A stretch of 64,000 nucleotides of DNA from JBBRCX01 sp038204465 (GCA_038204465.1 JBBRCX010000006.1:1-64000), one strand, 5' to 3'; shown: positions 34,242 through 43,914, numbered from the stretch's first letter. Notes: generated by a model from the letters alone, not told the origin. Made by a program: numbers and translations.

Positions 34242-34401
34242 CGCGCGCGAACACATTTTGTCACTCCCTTGAGTCTCCGCCGTGCGCGACGAGCGGCGTC
34301 AGATGATCGTCTTGATGATGCGTAACAGGTCGAGCTGAAAGTCAGTCGAACGCCCGGCTCGCCCGGGATCCGGCGGAATCCGTGCGTAATGCGCGAAGGA
34401 A

Positions 34402-35706
34402 TCACTTTCGGGGCATCCCGAGAATACTGATGAAGAAGCTGGAGAGGAGGGTTTGGACGCCCCAGGCGGTGAGAGTGGCGCCGGGGATGATCCAATGCAT
34501 GGTGCTTTCCAGGTCCATGTGGCCGAAATGGGCCTCGCGCCAGGCATTGATCGCGATGGCCAGCAACGCCAGGCCGCCCAAAAGCGAGGAGGTGGCGAGG
34601 ATTGCCCCGCGCTCGAGGGTGAAGCGCCGGAAGAAACGGTCCATCCGCTCGTCGGGGGGCATCAAGCCTTCACGGATGCCGAACGCCTTAGTGCCCAGGG
34701 CGAAGAGGATGGCCTGGGAGCCGCAGAGGATCGCCAGGCTGGCGAAGACCAGCGTGTTCACGCCGAAGGTAATGGGGCCGATCTTCGTGGCGCGAAGTCC
34801 CAGCGCGAAGCCGACGACGCCCAGAAGCACCAGAAGTTTTCCCGGTTCGAGGAAGAGCCACCTGGGGCAGTACATCAGGAAGAAGCGGAGGGTGCGCCAG
34901 CCGTCACGGAAAGTGCGCAGGTGCGGCGGATGGGCTTTTCGACCGTCGGGGTGGAGGGTGATGGGGACCTCGGCCATCCTCGCGCCGTGCCGGGCCGACT
35001 TGATGATCATCTCTGTGGCGAATTCCATTCCGGTGCAGCGCTGGTTGAGGCGTGCGTGCCAGTCGCGGCAGAAGCCGCGCATGCCGCAGTAGACATCGCT
35101 GACCGGCGCGTGGAACCACCAGCGGACGAGCATGGAGAACATGGGGTTGCCCCACCAGCGGTGGAGCAGAGGCATGGCGCCGGGCATCACGGTTCCCCCG
35201 CCGCGCGGGAGGCGGCAGCCCTGGACGAGGTCGTAGCCTTGCCTGAGCTTGTGGATGAACTTTGGGACTTCGCGGAAGTTGTAGCTGTCATCGGCGTCGC
35301 CCATGATGACGTAGCGTCCGCGGGCCGCGGCGATGCCGCCCATCAGCGCGCTGCCGTAGCCCTTGGTCCGGACGTCGACGACGCGGACCCCGAATTTTCG
35401 GGCGATCGCCTGGGAGCCGTCGGTGCTGCCGTTGTCGGCGACGATGATCTCACCTTCGATGCCGCCATCGCGGAGGGCATCGTGGGCCTTACTTAGACAG
35501 AGCGCGAGCGTGTCGGCCTCATTGAGGCAGGGCATGATGATGGAGAGTTCCGGTCCATCGGCGTAGAGGCGCAGCGAAGGCGCGGTAGCGGTTCCATCCC
35601 CCGCAGCCCAAGCCGTTGCAGCGACCAAGTTCTCCCACTGAGCGCGCGAATCACACACGACCGGGTACACGCCGGTCCATTCCACAGCGCTGCTTCCAAG
35701 GATCAT
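34402..35706 (-). CDS. GT2 glycosyltransferase with membrane C-terminus, paralogue B
   Basis: 434 residues. Collinear with the GT2 enzyme at 26815-28017: IIMPCLNEADTLALC, VADNGSTDGS, IMGDADDSYNF, NPMFSMLVRWWFHAPVSDVY and the end motif FFISILGMPRK, with four C-terminal membrane helices. It has about 50 extra N-terminal residues that do not belong to the catalytic fold; ATG 35706 has no clear ribosome site, so the true start may be later. The duplication flanks a region of secreted-protein genes. Functional split between the copies cannot be told. Confidence 0.83.
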   Translation of the reverse strand: MILGSSAVEWTGVYPVVCDSRAQWENLVAATAWAAGDGTATAPSLRLYADGPELSIIMPCLNEADTLALCLSKAHDALRDGGIEGEIIVADNGSTDGSQAIARKFGVRVVDVRTKGYGSALMGGIAAARGRYVIMGDADDSYNFREVPKFIHKLRQGYDLVQGCRLPRGGGTVMPGAMPLLHRWWGNPMFSMLVRWWFHAPVSDVYCGMRGFCRDWHARLNQRCTGMEFATEMIIKSARHGARMAEVPITLHPDGRKAHPPHLRTFRDGWRTLRFFLMYCPRWLFLEPGKLLVLLGVVGFALGLRATKIGPITFGVNTLVFASLAILCGSQAILFALGTKAFGIREGLMPPDERMDRFFRRFTLERGAILATSSLLGGLALLAIAINAWREAHFGHMDLESTMHWIIPGATLTAWGVQTLLSSFFISILGMPRK

Positions 35707-35961
35707 CGGGCGGTAGAGATGCCCTTTTGGCCGACCTTGCCGCCGGCCGCGAAACGATCACTAGGGAATTACGTCACGGCGGAGCGGCGAGCAAACGGTT
35801 TCTTAGCGCGGCGCGAGCGCAACGGGCGCGGTGGCGTGGGAATGGGTAAGGCCTGTGGTCTTCGACGCGGAGAAGGTCGGCGGGGCGCGGTTCCCCTGAT
35901 CTGAGGCACGTTTGACGGGCCAGGGCCGGAGCCATAGCTTTTCGTGGCAGAGGGCGGGTTA

Positions 35962-36309
35962 ATGAATCGAGCGAGCAAGTCGATCGGGCTGGTGCTGGTC
36001 AGTTCGGCGGCCGTGCTGCTCGGCTTCCACGCGTGCGACTCCGACGGCTCGCAAGAGGCCGATAACGAATTCGCGCAGACGCAGCCCACCACGGGATCGA
36101 CGAGCGGTCAACATCTCACATCCACCCACCGAGGTGTGCGCCGTCCCTGGTGGCACTGGGGGCGCAGCGACTCGCGCGGCTCAACGCCAAGCCGCTCGTG
36201 GACGGGGTCGGGCGGCGGCTGGTCGCGCTCGGGCAGTTCATCCGGATCGCAAGGCTCTCACTCTTCGCGCGGCGGCTTCGGCAGCAGCGGTCATTCGGCG
36301 GGGGCATGA
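35962..36309 (+). CDS. Ser/Gly-rich lipoprotein (YgiB/DUF1190-like position)
   Basis: 115 residues from ATG 35962. The signal peptide ends at a lipobox-like VLLGFHAC, followed by an acidic segment and a C-terminal half rich in Ser, Gly, Arg and Trp (SSRGGFGSSGHSAGA). E. coli YgiB/YjfM lipoproteins precede a glutathionylspermidine-synthase-like gene and also end with an RGGFG element and a Ser-rich tail. The stop overlaps the next start as ATGA, so the two are translationally coupled. The sequence itself is too biased for a certain family call. Confidence 0.6.
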   Translation: MNRASKSIGLVLVSSAAVLLGFHACDSDGSQEADNEFAQTQPTTGSTSGQHLTSTHRGVRRPWWHWGRSDSRGSTPSRSWTGSGGGWSRSGSSSGSQGSHSSRGGFGSSGHSAGA

Positions 36310-37436
36310 GCATGCGACGCATCGCCACGACCGCGCGGGAGAACTGGCAGCAGAAGGTGGAGTCGCAGGGGTTTTACTTCCACTCCCTGGAGGATGCGCC
36401 GTACTGGGACGAGAGCGTCTACTACCAGTTCACGTCGCAGGAGGTCGACTTGCTGGAGAAGGCGACGTATGCGCTGGATGGGATGTGCCTGCAGGCGGTG
36501 CAGCATGTGATCGACCGCAACCTCTTTCGGCGCTTCGGCATCCCGCCGGAGTTTGTCGGCTACCTCGTCGACAGCTGGGAACACGACGAGATCAGCGTTT
36601 ATGGCCGCTTCGATCTCGCGTACGACGGCCGGAACCCGCCGAAGATGCTGGAGTACAACGCGGACACTCCAACCTCGGTGCTCGAGGCAGCGGCGATCCA
36701 GTGGTTCTGGTTCAAGGACACGCAGCCGACTCTCGACCAGTTCAACAGCATCCACGAACGACTTATCGAAGCCTGGCGGGCGGTCGCGGCGCAGACGCAG
36801 GGGACCTGGTACTTCACGTGCCTGCGCGGCAACCTCGAAGACTACATGACGACCAATTACCTGCGCGACACGGCGATGCAGGCCGGAATCGTGACCGAAT
36901 ACATCGACATTGAATTGCTGGGCTGGAACTATGACCGCCGCGTGTTTGTCGATACGGAAGAGCGGCCGATCGGCAACTGCTTCAAGCTGTATCCATGGGA
37001 ATGGCTGTTGCGGGAGCAGTATTCGCCGCATCTGAGCGAGGTGCGAATGAAGTGGATGGAGCCGGCGTGGAAGATGATTCTGAGCAACAAGGCGATCCTG
37101 CCGACGTTGTACGAATTGTTTCCGCAGAGCCCTTACCTGCTCGAAGCATCGTTCACGCCGCTGGAAGGCGCGTACGTGCGCAAGCCGATCCTGGGGCGCG
37201 AGGGGGCGAACATTCAGGGGGTGTCGGAGGGCCGGATCGTGCGCGAAACCGATGGCCCCTACCCCGGCCCCTACGTCTATCAACGGATGCACGCGCTTGC
37301 GAACTTCGACGGCAACTATCCGGTGATCGGCTCATGGATGGTGAACGGGTATGCGTGCGGCATTGGCATCCGCGAGGACGAGACGCCGATCACTTCGAAC
37401 ACGAGCCGCTTCGTCCCGCATGTTTTCACACACTGA
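36306..37436 (+). CDS. glutathionylspermidine synthase-like ATP-grasp ligase (YgiC/YjfC family)
   Basis: 376 residues. The body matches the ATP-grasp part of Gsp synthase and YgiC/YjfC proteins: MLEYNADTPTSVLEAAAIQW, GNCFKLYPWEWLLREQY, LSNKAILPTLYELFP and YVRKPILGREGANI, ending TSRFVPH. Such enzymes form an amide between a peptide-like carboxylate and an amine using ATP; the natural substrate of the short YgiC/YjfC group is unknown. There is no amidase domain. It overlaps the upstream lipoprotein gene and is followed 17 bases later by a DUF350 gene. Confidence 0.85.
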   Translation: MSMRRIATTARENWQQKVESQGFYFHSLEDAPYWDESVYYQFTSQEVDLLEKATYALDGMCLQAVQHVIDRNLFRRFGIPPEFVGYLVDSWEHDEISVYGRFDLAYDGRNPPKMLEYNADTPTSVLEAAAIQWFWFKDTQPTLDQFNSIHERLIEAWRAVAAQTQGTWYFTCLRGNLEDYMTTNYLRDTAMQAGIVTEYIDIELLGWNYDRRVFVDTEERPIGNCFKLYPWEWLLREQYSPHLSEVRMKWMEPAWKMILSNKAILPTLYELFPQSPYLLEASFTPLEGAYVRKPILGREGANIQGVSEGRIVRETDGPYPGPYVYQRMHALANFDGNYPVIGSWMVNGYACGIGIREDETPITSNTSRFVPHVFTH

Positions 37437-37453
37437 GGCAAGGAAAGGAACTT

Positions 37454-37681
37454 ATGCATTGGCCCGTAGAAACCTTCGCGGAGGCAATCATTGCTGTGCT
37501 GGTTTTCGGCCTGCTCGGCATCGGGTTGATCGTTTTCGGCTTCAAGTTTTTCGACTGGCTGCTGCCGAAAGTGGATTTCCAGATGGAGTTGGCCGAAAAG
37601 CAGAACGTCGCGGTGGCGATCGTGCTCTCGGCGGTGATCCTCGCGGTCAGCGCGGTAATCATCGCGGCGATGCTCGCTTGA
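37454..37681 (+). CDS. DUF350 membrane protein (YjfL-like)
   Basis: 75 residues from ATG 37454 after AAAGGAA. Two membrane helices (EAIIAVLVFGLLGIGLIVFG and VAIVLSAVILAVSAVIIAAM) flank a conserved short loop (FFDWLLPKVDFQMELAEKQN). This is the DUF350/YjfL pattern. In E. coli yjfL, yjfM and yjfC lie together, and the same three families meet here, so a shared envelope function is likely though not known. Confidence 0.8.
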   Translation: MHWPVETFAEAIIAVLVFGLLGIGLIVFGFKFFDWLLPKVDFQMELAEKQNVAVAIVLSAVILAVSAVIIAAMLA

Positions 37682-37829
37682 ATCCGTGCTAATTTGCTAC
37701 GCGTAACCGCCGATGATTGCCACGGCCTGTATTGAAAACTCCTGCCGTATGGACGTCTGAGCCTTGACCATCTTGTATGCCTGCGGTTAGGTTCGGAGTC
37801 CATGCTCGACGCATGGGAAGGAGGTTCCC

Positions 37830-39506
37830 ATGGGGGCAGCAATTCTGAATGAAGAGGTCGCCGCCAGCCGGTGGCCCGTTCTTAGGCCTGTCGCCCCCGA
37901 ACTCGGAGGTCGCCCGATCGCGCTGAATCGCCCGGTCTGCGTGGTGGGTGCGCGCTCGGTCGTCCATCTGCGACTGTCGTCGGCGGAAGTGAGCCGTTAT
38001 CACGCGCTGATCGTGAATGATGAAGACGGCGTCTACATTCGGGACCTCGCCAGCCGCAATCACGTTTACGTCAATGGCACGACGGTGCGCGAGGTGGGGC
38101 TCTCGCAGGCCGACCTGCTTCGCATCGGACCGTACACCTTCAGTTGTTACGCCGGCTTTAAGAACAGCGACAGCGCGCGCAAGAACGGCAGCAACCGCGA
38201 GCAGGCCGCGCCCCGGAACGGAGCGGGCGCCGCCGCACATCTGCAGGTTGGTGCAACCGGCGAGGCGATCCCGATCCAGGGGCGGACGCTGCTCATCGGG
38301 CGCCGCTCGGACTGCGACATCGTGCTCAAAGAGGAAGGAGTAGACCCGGTTCACGCCGTCGTATTCGAATTGAAAGGCAAGCGTTTTGTTCGCGACTTGA
38401 ATTCATCCGGCGGGACGCAGGTGGCGGACGAACGGATCCACGAGCGCGAGCTTCGCCCCGGCGATACGATTCGCATCGGCGAGACCGAGATCCTGTACGG
38501 CGCACCGGTCGCGAAGTCCGAGCCGGAGTTAGTCCCGGTAGACGTGGAGCTGCCGGAGCCGGCAGAAGATCTGCAGCCTGTCAGCGAGTCGATCGCGATC
38601 GAGACCAGACCCCAATCGGTGGGTGAAGGAAGCGAGGCGCAGGCGCCAGCCGATCACGCGGCAGCAGAAATTGATGAGAAGGTCCCGGAACCTGAATCAG
38701 CTATCGGCAATGAACAGCCGCCGGGCGGCGAAGTGCTCGCGCCCGAAGGAGAACCCTTCGCGCCCGAGCCGATGGCGGCGATGACGGAAGAGACTGCGAA
38801 ACATGAGCAGCCTGTTGAAGCTCACGCCCCGCCGGTTACAGAGACCCCGGCCGTGTCGAGGACGGATAACACGGGTGACGACGAGGAGGCGACGAACATC
38901 CCGGATGCTTCCGATCTTGGCGTCAGCTATGAGTATGCGATCTTCGCGCCTGAGGCTCCGGATCAGGATGCGCCTTACACTGTGGACGCGGCTCTACTGA
39001 GCGGGCGGCGCGACCCTGAAGGGGAGCCTGAGGTTCCAGGCAATGCCGAGCCGTCGGCAGCAACAGAGCGGCAGCCCGCGGCGGCGAAGGAGCTGGCGGA
39101 GATTGAGATTCCGCCTTTCCCTGCCGGCAGTGACCCAGCGACGGTCTCAGAGAAACCGGAGTCGCCGAAGAGGCTCCGGCTCCAGGCGCCGTTGAATCTG
39201 GAGCTCCTGGAATCGGCGCCGGCGGCCGGTTCAATTTACGATTCGGAAATCGTCCGCGACTACGAGATCATCGCGCCGCGCCCCGCATGGGAGGAAGAGG
39301 CGCCGGCCGCAAAGCCAAAACGTGAGCCCGGCTCCAAGCGCCACAATCCAGAGCCTTCGCCGCCAACGGCCCCCGGGACAGCGGTCGAGATTGTCGTCAA
39401 GCAGCGGAGAGAGCGCCGCCGTGTCACGCGATTGATCGGTGAGATCTCCCGTAAGGCCTTCGACCTCAAGTCGGTCTGGCGCGGCCTCCATGGCCGCCCG
39501 CGCTGA
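37830..39506 (+). CDS. protein with two FHA domains and a long acidic region
   Basis: 558 residues; ATG 37830 follows AAGGAGG. Two forkhead-associated domains are visible. The first (about 20-105) contains SSAEVSRYHALIV and ASRNHVYVNGT; the second (about 145-230) contains LIGRRSDCDIVLKEEGVDPVHA and RDLNSSGGTQV. FHA domains bind phosphothreonine peptides, so it likely connects to Ser/Thr kinases, which are abundant in planctomycetes. None is adjacent. Residues about 235-490 are rich in Glu, Pro and Ala and probably disordered; the end is basic. There is no membrane segment. Confidence 0.85.
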   Translation: MGAAILNEEVAASRWPVLRPVAPELGGRPIALNRPVCVVGARSVVHLRLSSAEVSRYHALIVNDEDGVYIRDLASRNHVYVNGTTVREVGLSQADLLRIGPYTFSCYAGFKNSDSARKNGSNREQAAPRNGAGAAAHLQVGATGEAIPIQGRTLLIGRRSDCDIVLKEEGVDPVHAVVFELKGKRFVRDLNSSGGTQVADERIHERELRPGDTIRIGETEILYGAPVAKSEPELVPVDVELPEPAEDLQPVSESIAIETRPQSVGEGSEAQAPADHAAAEIDEKVPEPESAIGNEQPPGGEVLAPEGEPFAPEPMAAMTEETAKHEQPVEAHAPPVTETPAVSRTDNTGDDEEATNIPDASDLGVSYEYAIFAPEAPDQDAPYTVDAALLSGRRDPEGEPEVPGNAEPSAATERQPAAAKELAEIEIPPFPAGSDPATVSEKPESPKRLRLQAPLNLELLESAPAAGSIYDSEIVRDYEIIAPRPAWEEEAPAAKPKREPGSKRHNPEPSPPTAPGTAVEIVVKQRRERRRVTRLIGEISRKAFDLKSVWRGLHGRPR

Positions 39507-39528
39507 GCGCTGTTAATCCCGGTTGAAG

Positions 39529-40641
39529 CTACTCGTCGAGCACACCAAACGGCAGGTCTGCCCGCATTGGCGCTGGCCGCTCGCAGCGCGCGGTCGGCGT
39601 GAACGCTTTTCCGTCGCGCGCCGAATCGAGGAAGCCGATCATCGCGTCGAGCACCGCGAACGCCTGCTCGCCGTTGGCGCGGTGCTTACGGCCTGACTTG
39701 ATCGCCTGGGCCATGTCGGCAAGTCCGATGGAGCGGCCATACCCTGTCACGAATTGAAACGGGACGTCTTTCCACTCCTGGTCGGCCGCCAGGCGAACGG
39801 AGACGGGGGAATCGAAGTTGTTCGGGTCCGGCACCTTCATCGTGCCTTCGGTGCCGTAGACCGTGATGGGCTGCTTGTGATCGTAGGTGGCGTGGTGCGT
39901 CGCGTAGGTGGTGACGATCGTGCCGGCCGCGCCGTTCTCATACTCGATGGTGCCGCAGACAAAGTCTGGTGTTTCGATGTTGAATGCTTTCCCCTTCTTC
40001 GGCCCGCTGCCGATCACGCGCTGCGGCCTGGCGAAGCTCGTCGTGCCGGTGAGCCGCTTGATGGGCCCGAACAGGTTGTTGAACGCAGTCAGGTAGTAAG
40101 GCCCCATGTCGAGCATCGGACCGCCGCCTTTCTCGAAGAGGAACTCAGGGCTCGGGTGCCATCCTTCGGGGCCGGGGCTCATCATGAAGGCGGTGAAGGC
40201 GATGGGCTTGCCGATCGCGCCGTCTTCGATCAGCTTGCGCGCCGTCTGCAGGCCGGCGCCCATGAAGGTATCAGGGGCGCAACCGACGCGCAGGTTCTTT
40301 CGCCTGCCGGTCTCGATCACCTTCCGTCCGTCTTCGCGGTCAATGCCCAGCGGCTTTTCCGAATAGGCGTGCTTGCCCGCCTCCAGCGCTCGAAGGGCGA
40401 TTTCCGTGTGGGCTTTGGGAATGGTGAGGTTCAAGACGATGTCGACGGAGGGGTCCTTCACCAGGTCGTCGACTGACAATACCCGGGGTACTTCGAACTC
40501 CTCGGCCTTCGCCTCGGCGACCTCCCGCACCAAATCGGCGCAGGCCACTATCTCAACAACCGGAAACTTCTTTGCCATGCCGAGGTAGGCACTGCTTATA
40601 TTTCCGCAACCGACGACGCCGACGCGCACCGAATCTGCCAT
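39529..40641 (-). CDS. Gfo/Idh/MocA family oxidoreductase
   Basis: About 370 residues from ATG 40641 (MADSVRVGVVGCGNISSAYL); further upstream codons are not family-like. The N-terminal Rossmann fold has GVVGCGNIS, then LNLTIPKAHTEIALRALEAG and YSEKPLGID, the EKP motif of the family. The C-terminal alpha/beta domain includes GGGPMLDMGPYYLTAFNNL. It probably oxidises or reduces a sugar or inositol derivative with NAD(P). The substrate is not deducible. It is convergent with the FHA gene, 22 bases apart. Confidence 0.9.
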   Translation of the reverse strand: MADSVRVGVVGCGNISSAYLGMAKKFPVVEIVACADLVREVAEAKAEEFEVPRVLSVDDLVKDPSVDIVLNLTIPKAHTEIALRALEAGKHAYSEKPLGIDREDGRKVIETGRRKNLRVGCAPDTFMGAGLQTARKLIEDGAIGKPIAFTAFMMSPGPEGWHPSPEFLFEKGGGPMLDMGPYYLTAFNNLFGPIKRLTGTTSFARPQRVIGSGPKKGKAFNIETPDFVCGTIEYENGAAGTIVTTYATHHATYDHKQPITVYGTEGTMKVPDPNNFDSPVSVRLAADQEWKDVPFQFVTGYGRSIGLADMAQAIKSGRKHRANGEQAFAVLDAMIGFLDSARDGKAFTPTARCERPAPMRADLPFGVLDE

Positions 40642-40741
40642 GCGCGCCATACTAGTAGGGGTTGCATGGGTTGCAACGCCCTGCCGGCGCGCTACGGCGA
40701 GCGTAATGACCCACCGTCCGCGCCGCGCAACCCCCACGTCA

Positions 40742-41418
40742 TCAGCCGCTTGCGGATCTCGATTCGGTCGCCGCCGAAGGTTCGAATACGAGTCCTTCCG
40801 TTCGTTCGTCAGTTGTAAATGCCATCCTCCCGCCTACAATGACATGACTTATTGGGCCGGCATGTGAAGTACTTTGCCGGTCGCGGGGCCGGGCCCAGCG
40901 GATGGCCGGTTCCGTGAGGCTGATCTGACGTGCAATCTCGCGGACGATTTGTTTCGGCCCGCGGGGGATTGACCTGAACGTGGTTTCCAACGGAGCCTTC
41001 CCTTCCTGGACATTGATGCTGGCCTGCACGGCGGCTTTGCTGCCGGTGCTGGCTTTGCGGATCATGTCCCGGCGGACGATGTCCTGGACGCGTAAGCTTG
41101 ATCGGCGGCTGTCGTTGTCGCCGATCGCGGTCGCCTTGTTGCGACCACCTCGGCTCGCGACCCGGGCATGCGCGGGCATGCGCTTAGCCGAGTGCCCGGT
41201 AACCTCTTCGTTACCGCTCGAGGCCCCGCCCACTTTCCCCTCGCGACGTCCCGATCTATCGCCTGGAAGTCGCTTCCAACGATAGAGGGGGCATTGCGCC
41301 TCGACGTCAGCCTCCCCGAATCCGCGTGTGTTTACTCGCCGGCCTTGCGGCCCTGACCGCGCCACTCGCGTGCGCGCCGGACCGGACGGCCGCAGCGGAG
41401 AAAGAAGGGGACCTCGCC
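40742..41418. other. long intergenic region before rny
   Basis: About 680 bases without a gene I can support. A reading frame at 40980-41285 (+) would give 101 residues with one hydrophobic stretch (WTLMLACTAALLPVLALRI) but no recognised family and no convincing start. Bases 41165-41180 repeat GCATGCGC(GG)GCATGCGC. The end of the region could carry the leader of rny; an in-frame upstream extension from 41326 begins with a hydrophobic segment. Confidence 0.35.
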
Positions 41419-42972
41419 ATGTCCTACGTGCTCGGTGTGCTGATTGGGCTCGCGCTGGGGGGTGCCGCGGTCTTCGCCTATCTCCATCTGGCTGCCCGCA
41501 ATGCCGTCGCCCGCGCACGGGCGGAGTCTGAGCAGTTGCGGGAGAACATCACCAAGGAGGCCCAGAACAAGGCGAAAGAGATCGAGCTTGCCAGCCGGCA
41601 GGAGCAGTTCAAGCTCAAGGAACAGTTTGAGAAGGAGAATGAAAGCGCCCGTCGCAAGCTCGACGAGCACGAGGCGCGCCTGAGCAAGCGTGAGGACACG
41701 CTGGACCGAAAGCTCGACACGCTCTCGGTGAAGGAAAAGACCCTCGAGGAAACAGAGCGCAAGGTCGTCCAGCGCGAACGTCTTGTCACGACCAAGGACG
41801 AGCAGCTCACGGAGGTGCTCAAGGAACAGCGCGAGCGTCTCCTGCAGCTTTCGGGGATGTCGCCTGAGGCTGCGAAGGAGCTATTGCTCACCCGGATTGA
41901 AAACGAGTGCCGACAGGAAGCGGGCGCTCTCATACAGCGAATTACCGAGCAGGCCCAGGACGAGGCGAAAGAGAAGAGTCGGCAGATCATTCTGCAGGCG
42001 ATCCAACGCTATGCCGCCGAGCAGACCAGCGATCACACGGTGAGCACGGTGACCATCCCGAGCGACGACATGAAAGGCCGCGTCATTGGGCGCGAGGGCC
42101 GCAACATTCGCAGCTTCGAGAAGACGACCGGCGTTGACGTGATCATCGATGACACCCCGGGCGTGGTGGTCGTGAGCTGCTTCGATCCGGTTCGGCGCGA
42201 GGTCGCCCGCATTTCGCTGGAGCGCCTGGTGCAGGACGGCCGGATTCATCCCGCGCGAATCGAAGAAGTGGTTGCCGCCACCAGCAAGGAGATGGAGGAA
42301 GAGCTGATCAAGATCGGCAAGGACGCCGTCCAGGAAGCGCAGCTTCCGAACCTGCCGAAGGCCATCATCCCGATGCTCGGCCGGCTCGGCTACCGCACCA
42401 GCTATGGACAGAACGTCCTTCGGCACAGTCTCGAAGTGGCGTACTTGGCGCAGGTGATGGCGGATGAGCTTGGGCTCGACGGCGCTCTCGCCCGCCGCTG
42501 CGGATTGCTGCACGACATCGGCAAGGCGATGGATCATGAAGTTGAGGGCGGGCACCCGCAAATCGGGATGGAGTTCCTCCGGCGGTTCAACGAGTCGGAG
42601 GCCGTATTGAACGCGGCACTCGCGCACCACGGCGACGCTCCGCCGACCACTCCCTACACCCCGCTGATCATGGCCGCCGACGCCATCAGCGCCAGCCGGC
42701 CGGGCGCGCGGCGCGAGAGCCTCGAACGTTACGTGAAGCGTCTGCGCGATCTGGAAGAACTCGCCACCGGCTTCGATGGCGTCCGCCAGGCGTATGCCAT
42801 CCAGGCCGGTCGCGAAGTACGGGTTATCGTCGATGCGAAAATGGTCGACGACAAGATCAGCGCCAAGATCGCCCGTGACATCGCCAAGAAGATCGAGTCG
42901 GAGATGACCTATCCGGGCGAGATCAAGGTGACCGTGATGCGCGAAGTCAGAAGCGTCGAGTACGCGAGATAG
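41419..42972 (+). CDS. rny: ribonuclease Y
   Basis: 517 residues from ATG 41419 (MSYVLGVLIGLALGGAAVFA, the membrane anchor). A long coiled coil follows (about 35-190, rich in Glu, Lys and Arg), then a KH domain (MKGRVIGREGRNIRSFEKTTG) and an HD domain (LRHSLEVAYLAQVMA and GLLHDIGKAMDHE). RNase Y is the membrane-bound endoribonuclease that starts mRNA decay. The length and order are standard. The upstream extension to 41326 is not needed. Confident. Confidence 0.95.
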   Translation: MSYVLGVLIGLALGGAAVFAYLHLAARNAVARARAESEQLRENITKEAQNKAKEIELASRQEQFKLKEQFEKENESARRKLDEHEARLSKREDTLDRKLDTLSVKEKTLEETERKVVQRERLVTTKDEQLTEVLKEQRERLLQLSGMSPEAAKELLLTRIENECRQEAGALIQRITEQAQDEAKEKSRQIILQAIQRYAAEQTSDHTVSTVTIPSDDMKGRVIGREGRNIRSFEKTTGVDVIIDDTPGVVVVSCFDPVRREVARISLERLVQDGRIHPARIEEVVAATSKEMEEELIKIGKDAVQEAQLPNLPKAIIPMLGRLGYRTSYGQNVLRHSLEVAYLAQVMADELGLDGALARRCGLLHDIGKAMDHEVEGGHPQIGMEFLRRFNESEAVLNAALAHHGDAPPTTPYTPLIMAADAISASRPGARRESLERYVKRLRDLEELATGFDGVRQAYAIQAGREVRVIVDAKMVDDKISAKIARDIAKKIESEMTYPGEIKVTVMREVRSVEYAR

Positions 42973-43100
42973 TCCTTCCAAGGCGCGAAGTGAGCGACAT
43001 CTGCAGGCGTCACTGCTGCACCTTGGCCGATCTCCAAGGCCGCAGAATCAGCAATGTCTGTGGGTTCATTGTTGCAAGCCGACTCGCTTACAATCGGTTC

Positions 43101-43571
43101 ATGCTGAACGTCCGTCGCCATCCTTCAACGCTGCGCGCGGATATTCGCTTGGTCTGGATCTACCTGACCCGCGCGTTGCAACTGCGGTGTCCCGAGTGCG
43201 GAATCTGGCCCGTCTTTGTTCCGTGGTGGCGCACCCGCAGCCTTGATGACTGGTTCACGCCGCTCGACGGCTGCCCGCGTTGCGGCTACGCCTACCGGCG
43301 CGAGGACGGCTACTTCCTGTTAGCCACCTGGGGCATCCACTATTTCACCGTCACCGGCTTGGCGCTGGCGATTGCACTGTTGGTGGATTGGCTGTGGAAG
43401 GTGGACTTATGGGTGCTGATCGTGGCTGTGTGGGTCCCGACCCTGCTCTTCGGCTTCCTCTTCGCCCGCCACGCCAAGAGCATCTACATGGCGATCGACC
43501 ACTTCTTCGACTCGCACGTCACACTTCCGCCCGATTCTCCGGCGCATGACGATTCCGATCGCCGGGATTGA
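43101..43571 (+). CDS. DUF983 membrane protein with two CxxC pairs
   Basis: About 156 residues from ATG 43101. CPECG and CPRCG, 33 residues apart, form a likely zinc knuckle, followed by two membrane helices (HYFTVTGLALAIALLVDWLW and VLIVAVWVPTLLFGFLFARH). This is the DUF983 layout. In other bacteria the family is found near cytochrome oxidase genes, but none is here. The C-terminal tail is acidic. Confidence 0.8.
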   Translation: MLNVRRHPSTLRADIRLVWIYLTRALQLRCPECGIWPVFVPWWRTRSLDDWFTPLDGCPRCGYAYRREDGYFLLATWGIHYFTVTGLALAIALLVDWLWKVDLWVLIVAVWVPTLLFGFLFARHAKSIYMAIDHFFDSHVTLPPDSPAHDDSDRRD

Positions 43572-43769
43572 ATCACGCTGCGATCCGCTTCCGTGACTCC
43601 TGGTGCTGTCAAAAGGATCGCAATGAATGGGTGTACAGCGCAAGTGCGTTGTCACCCCCTGCCGGGGCGTTGGGGGGGGCAACGCCGGCAGCCAGCCTCG
43701 ACCGCGGTACACCCTTTGCTTGAAACAGACCGGGCGGCTGTGGCGGCTATGTCTTCTTTTGGAGGTTTT

Positions 43770-43895
43770 ATGGCGACACTTGCGATGGCACTTCCCCTTG
43801 CTGCGGCCGGCTGGGCCTTTATGGTCTGGCTTTTCGGCGGCGGACTCGGTCTGGCAATTCTCGTCTTTATCGTTTTGAAGGTGCTCGGTAAATAA
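43770..43895 (+). CDS. 41-residue membrane protein
   Basis: ATG 43770 sits four bases after GGAGG, an excellent site. The product MATLAMALPLAAAGWAFMVW continues with a Gly-rich second hydrophobic segment (GLGLAILVFIVLKVLGK), giving one long or two short membrane helices. There is no known family. The strong ribosome site makes it likely real. An earlier ATG (43749) in the same frame is less well placed. Confidence 0.6.
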   Translation: MATLAMALPLAAAGWAFMVWLFGGGLGLAILVFIVLKVLGK

Positions 43896-43914
43896 GCTTC
43901 GCGGCGGTTTCAAC

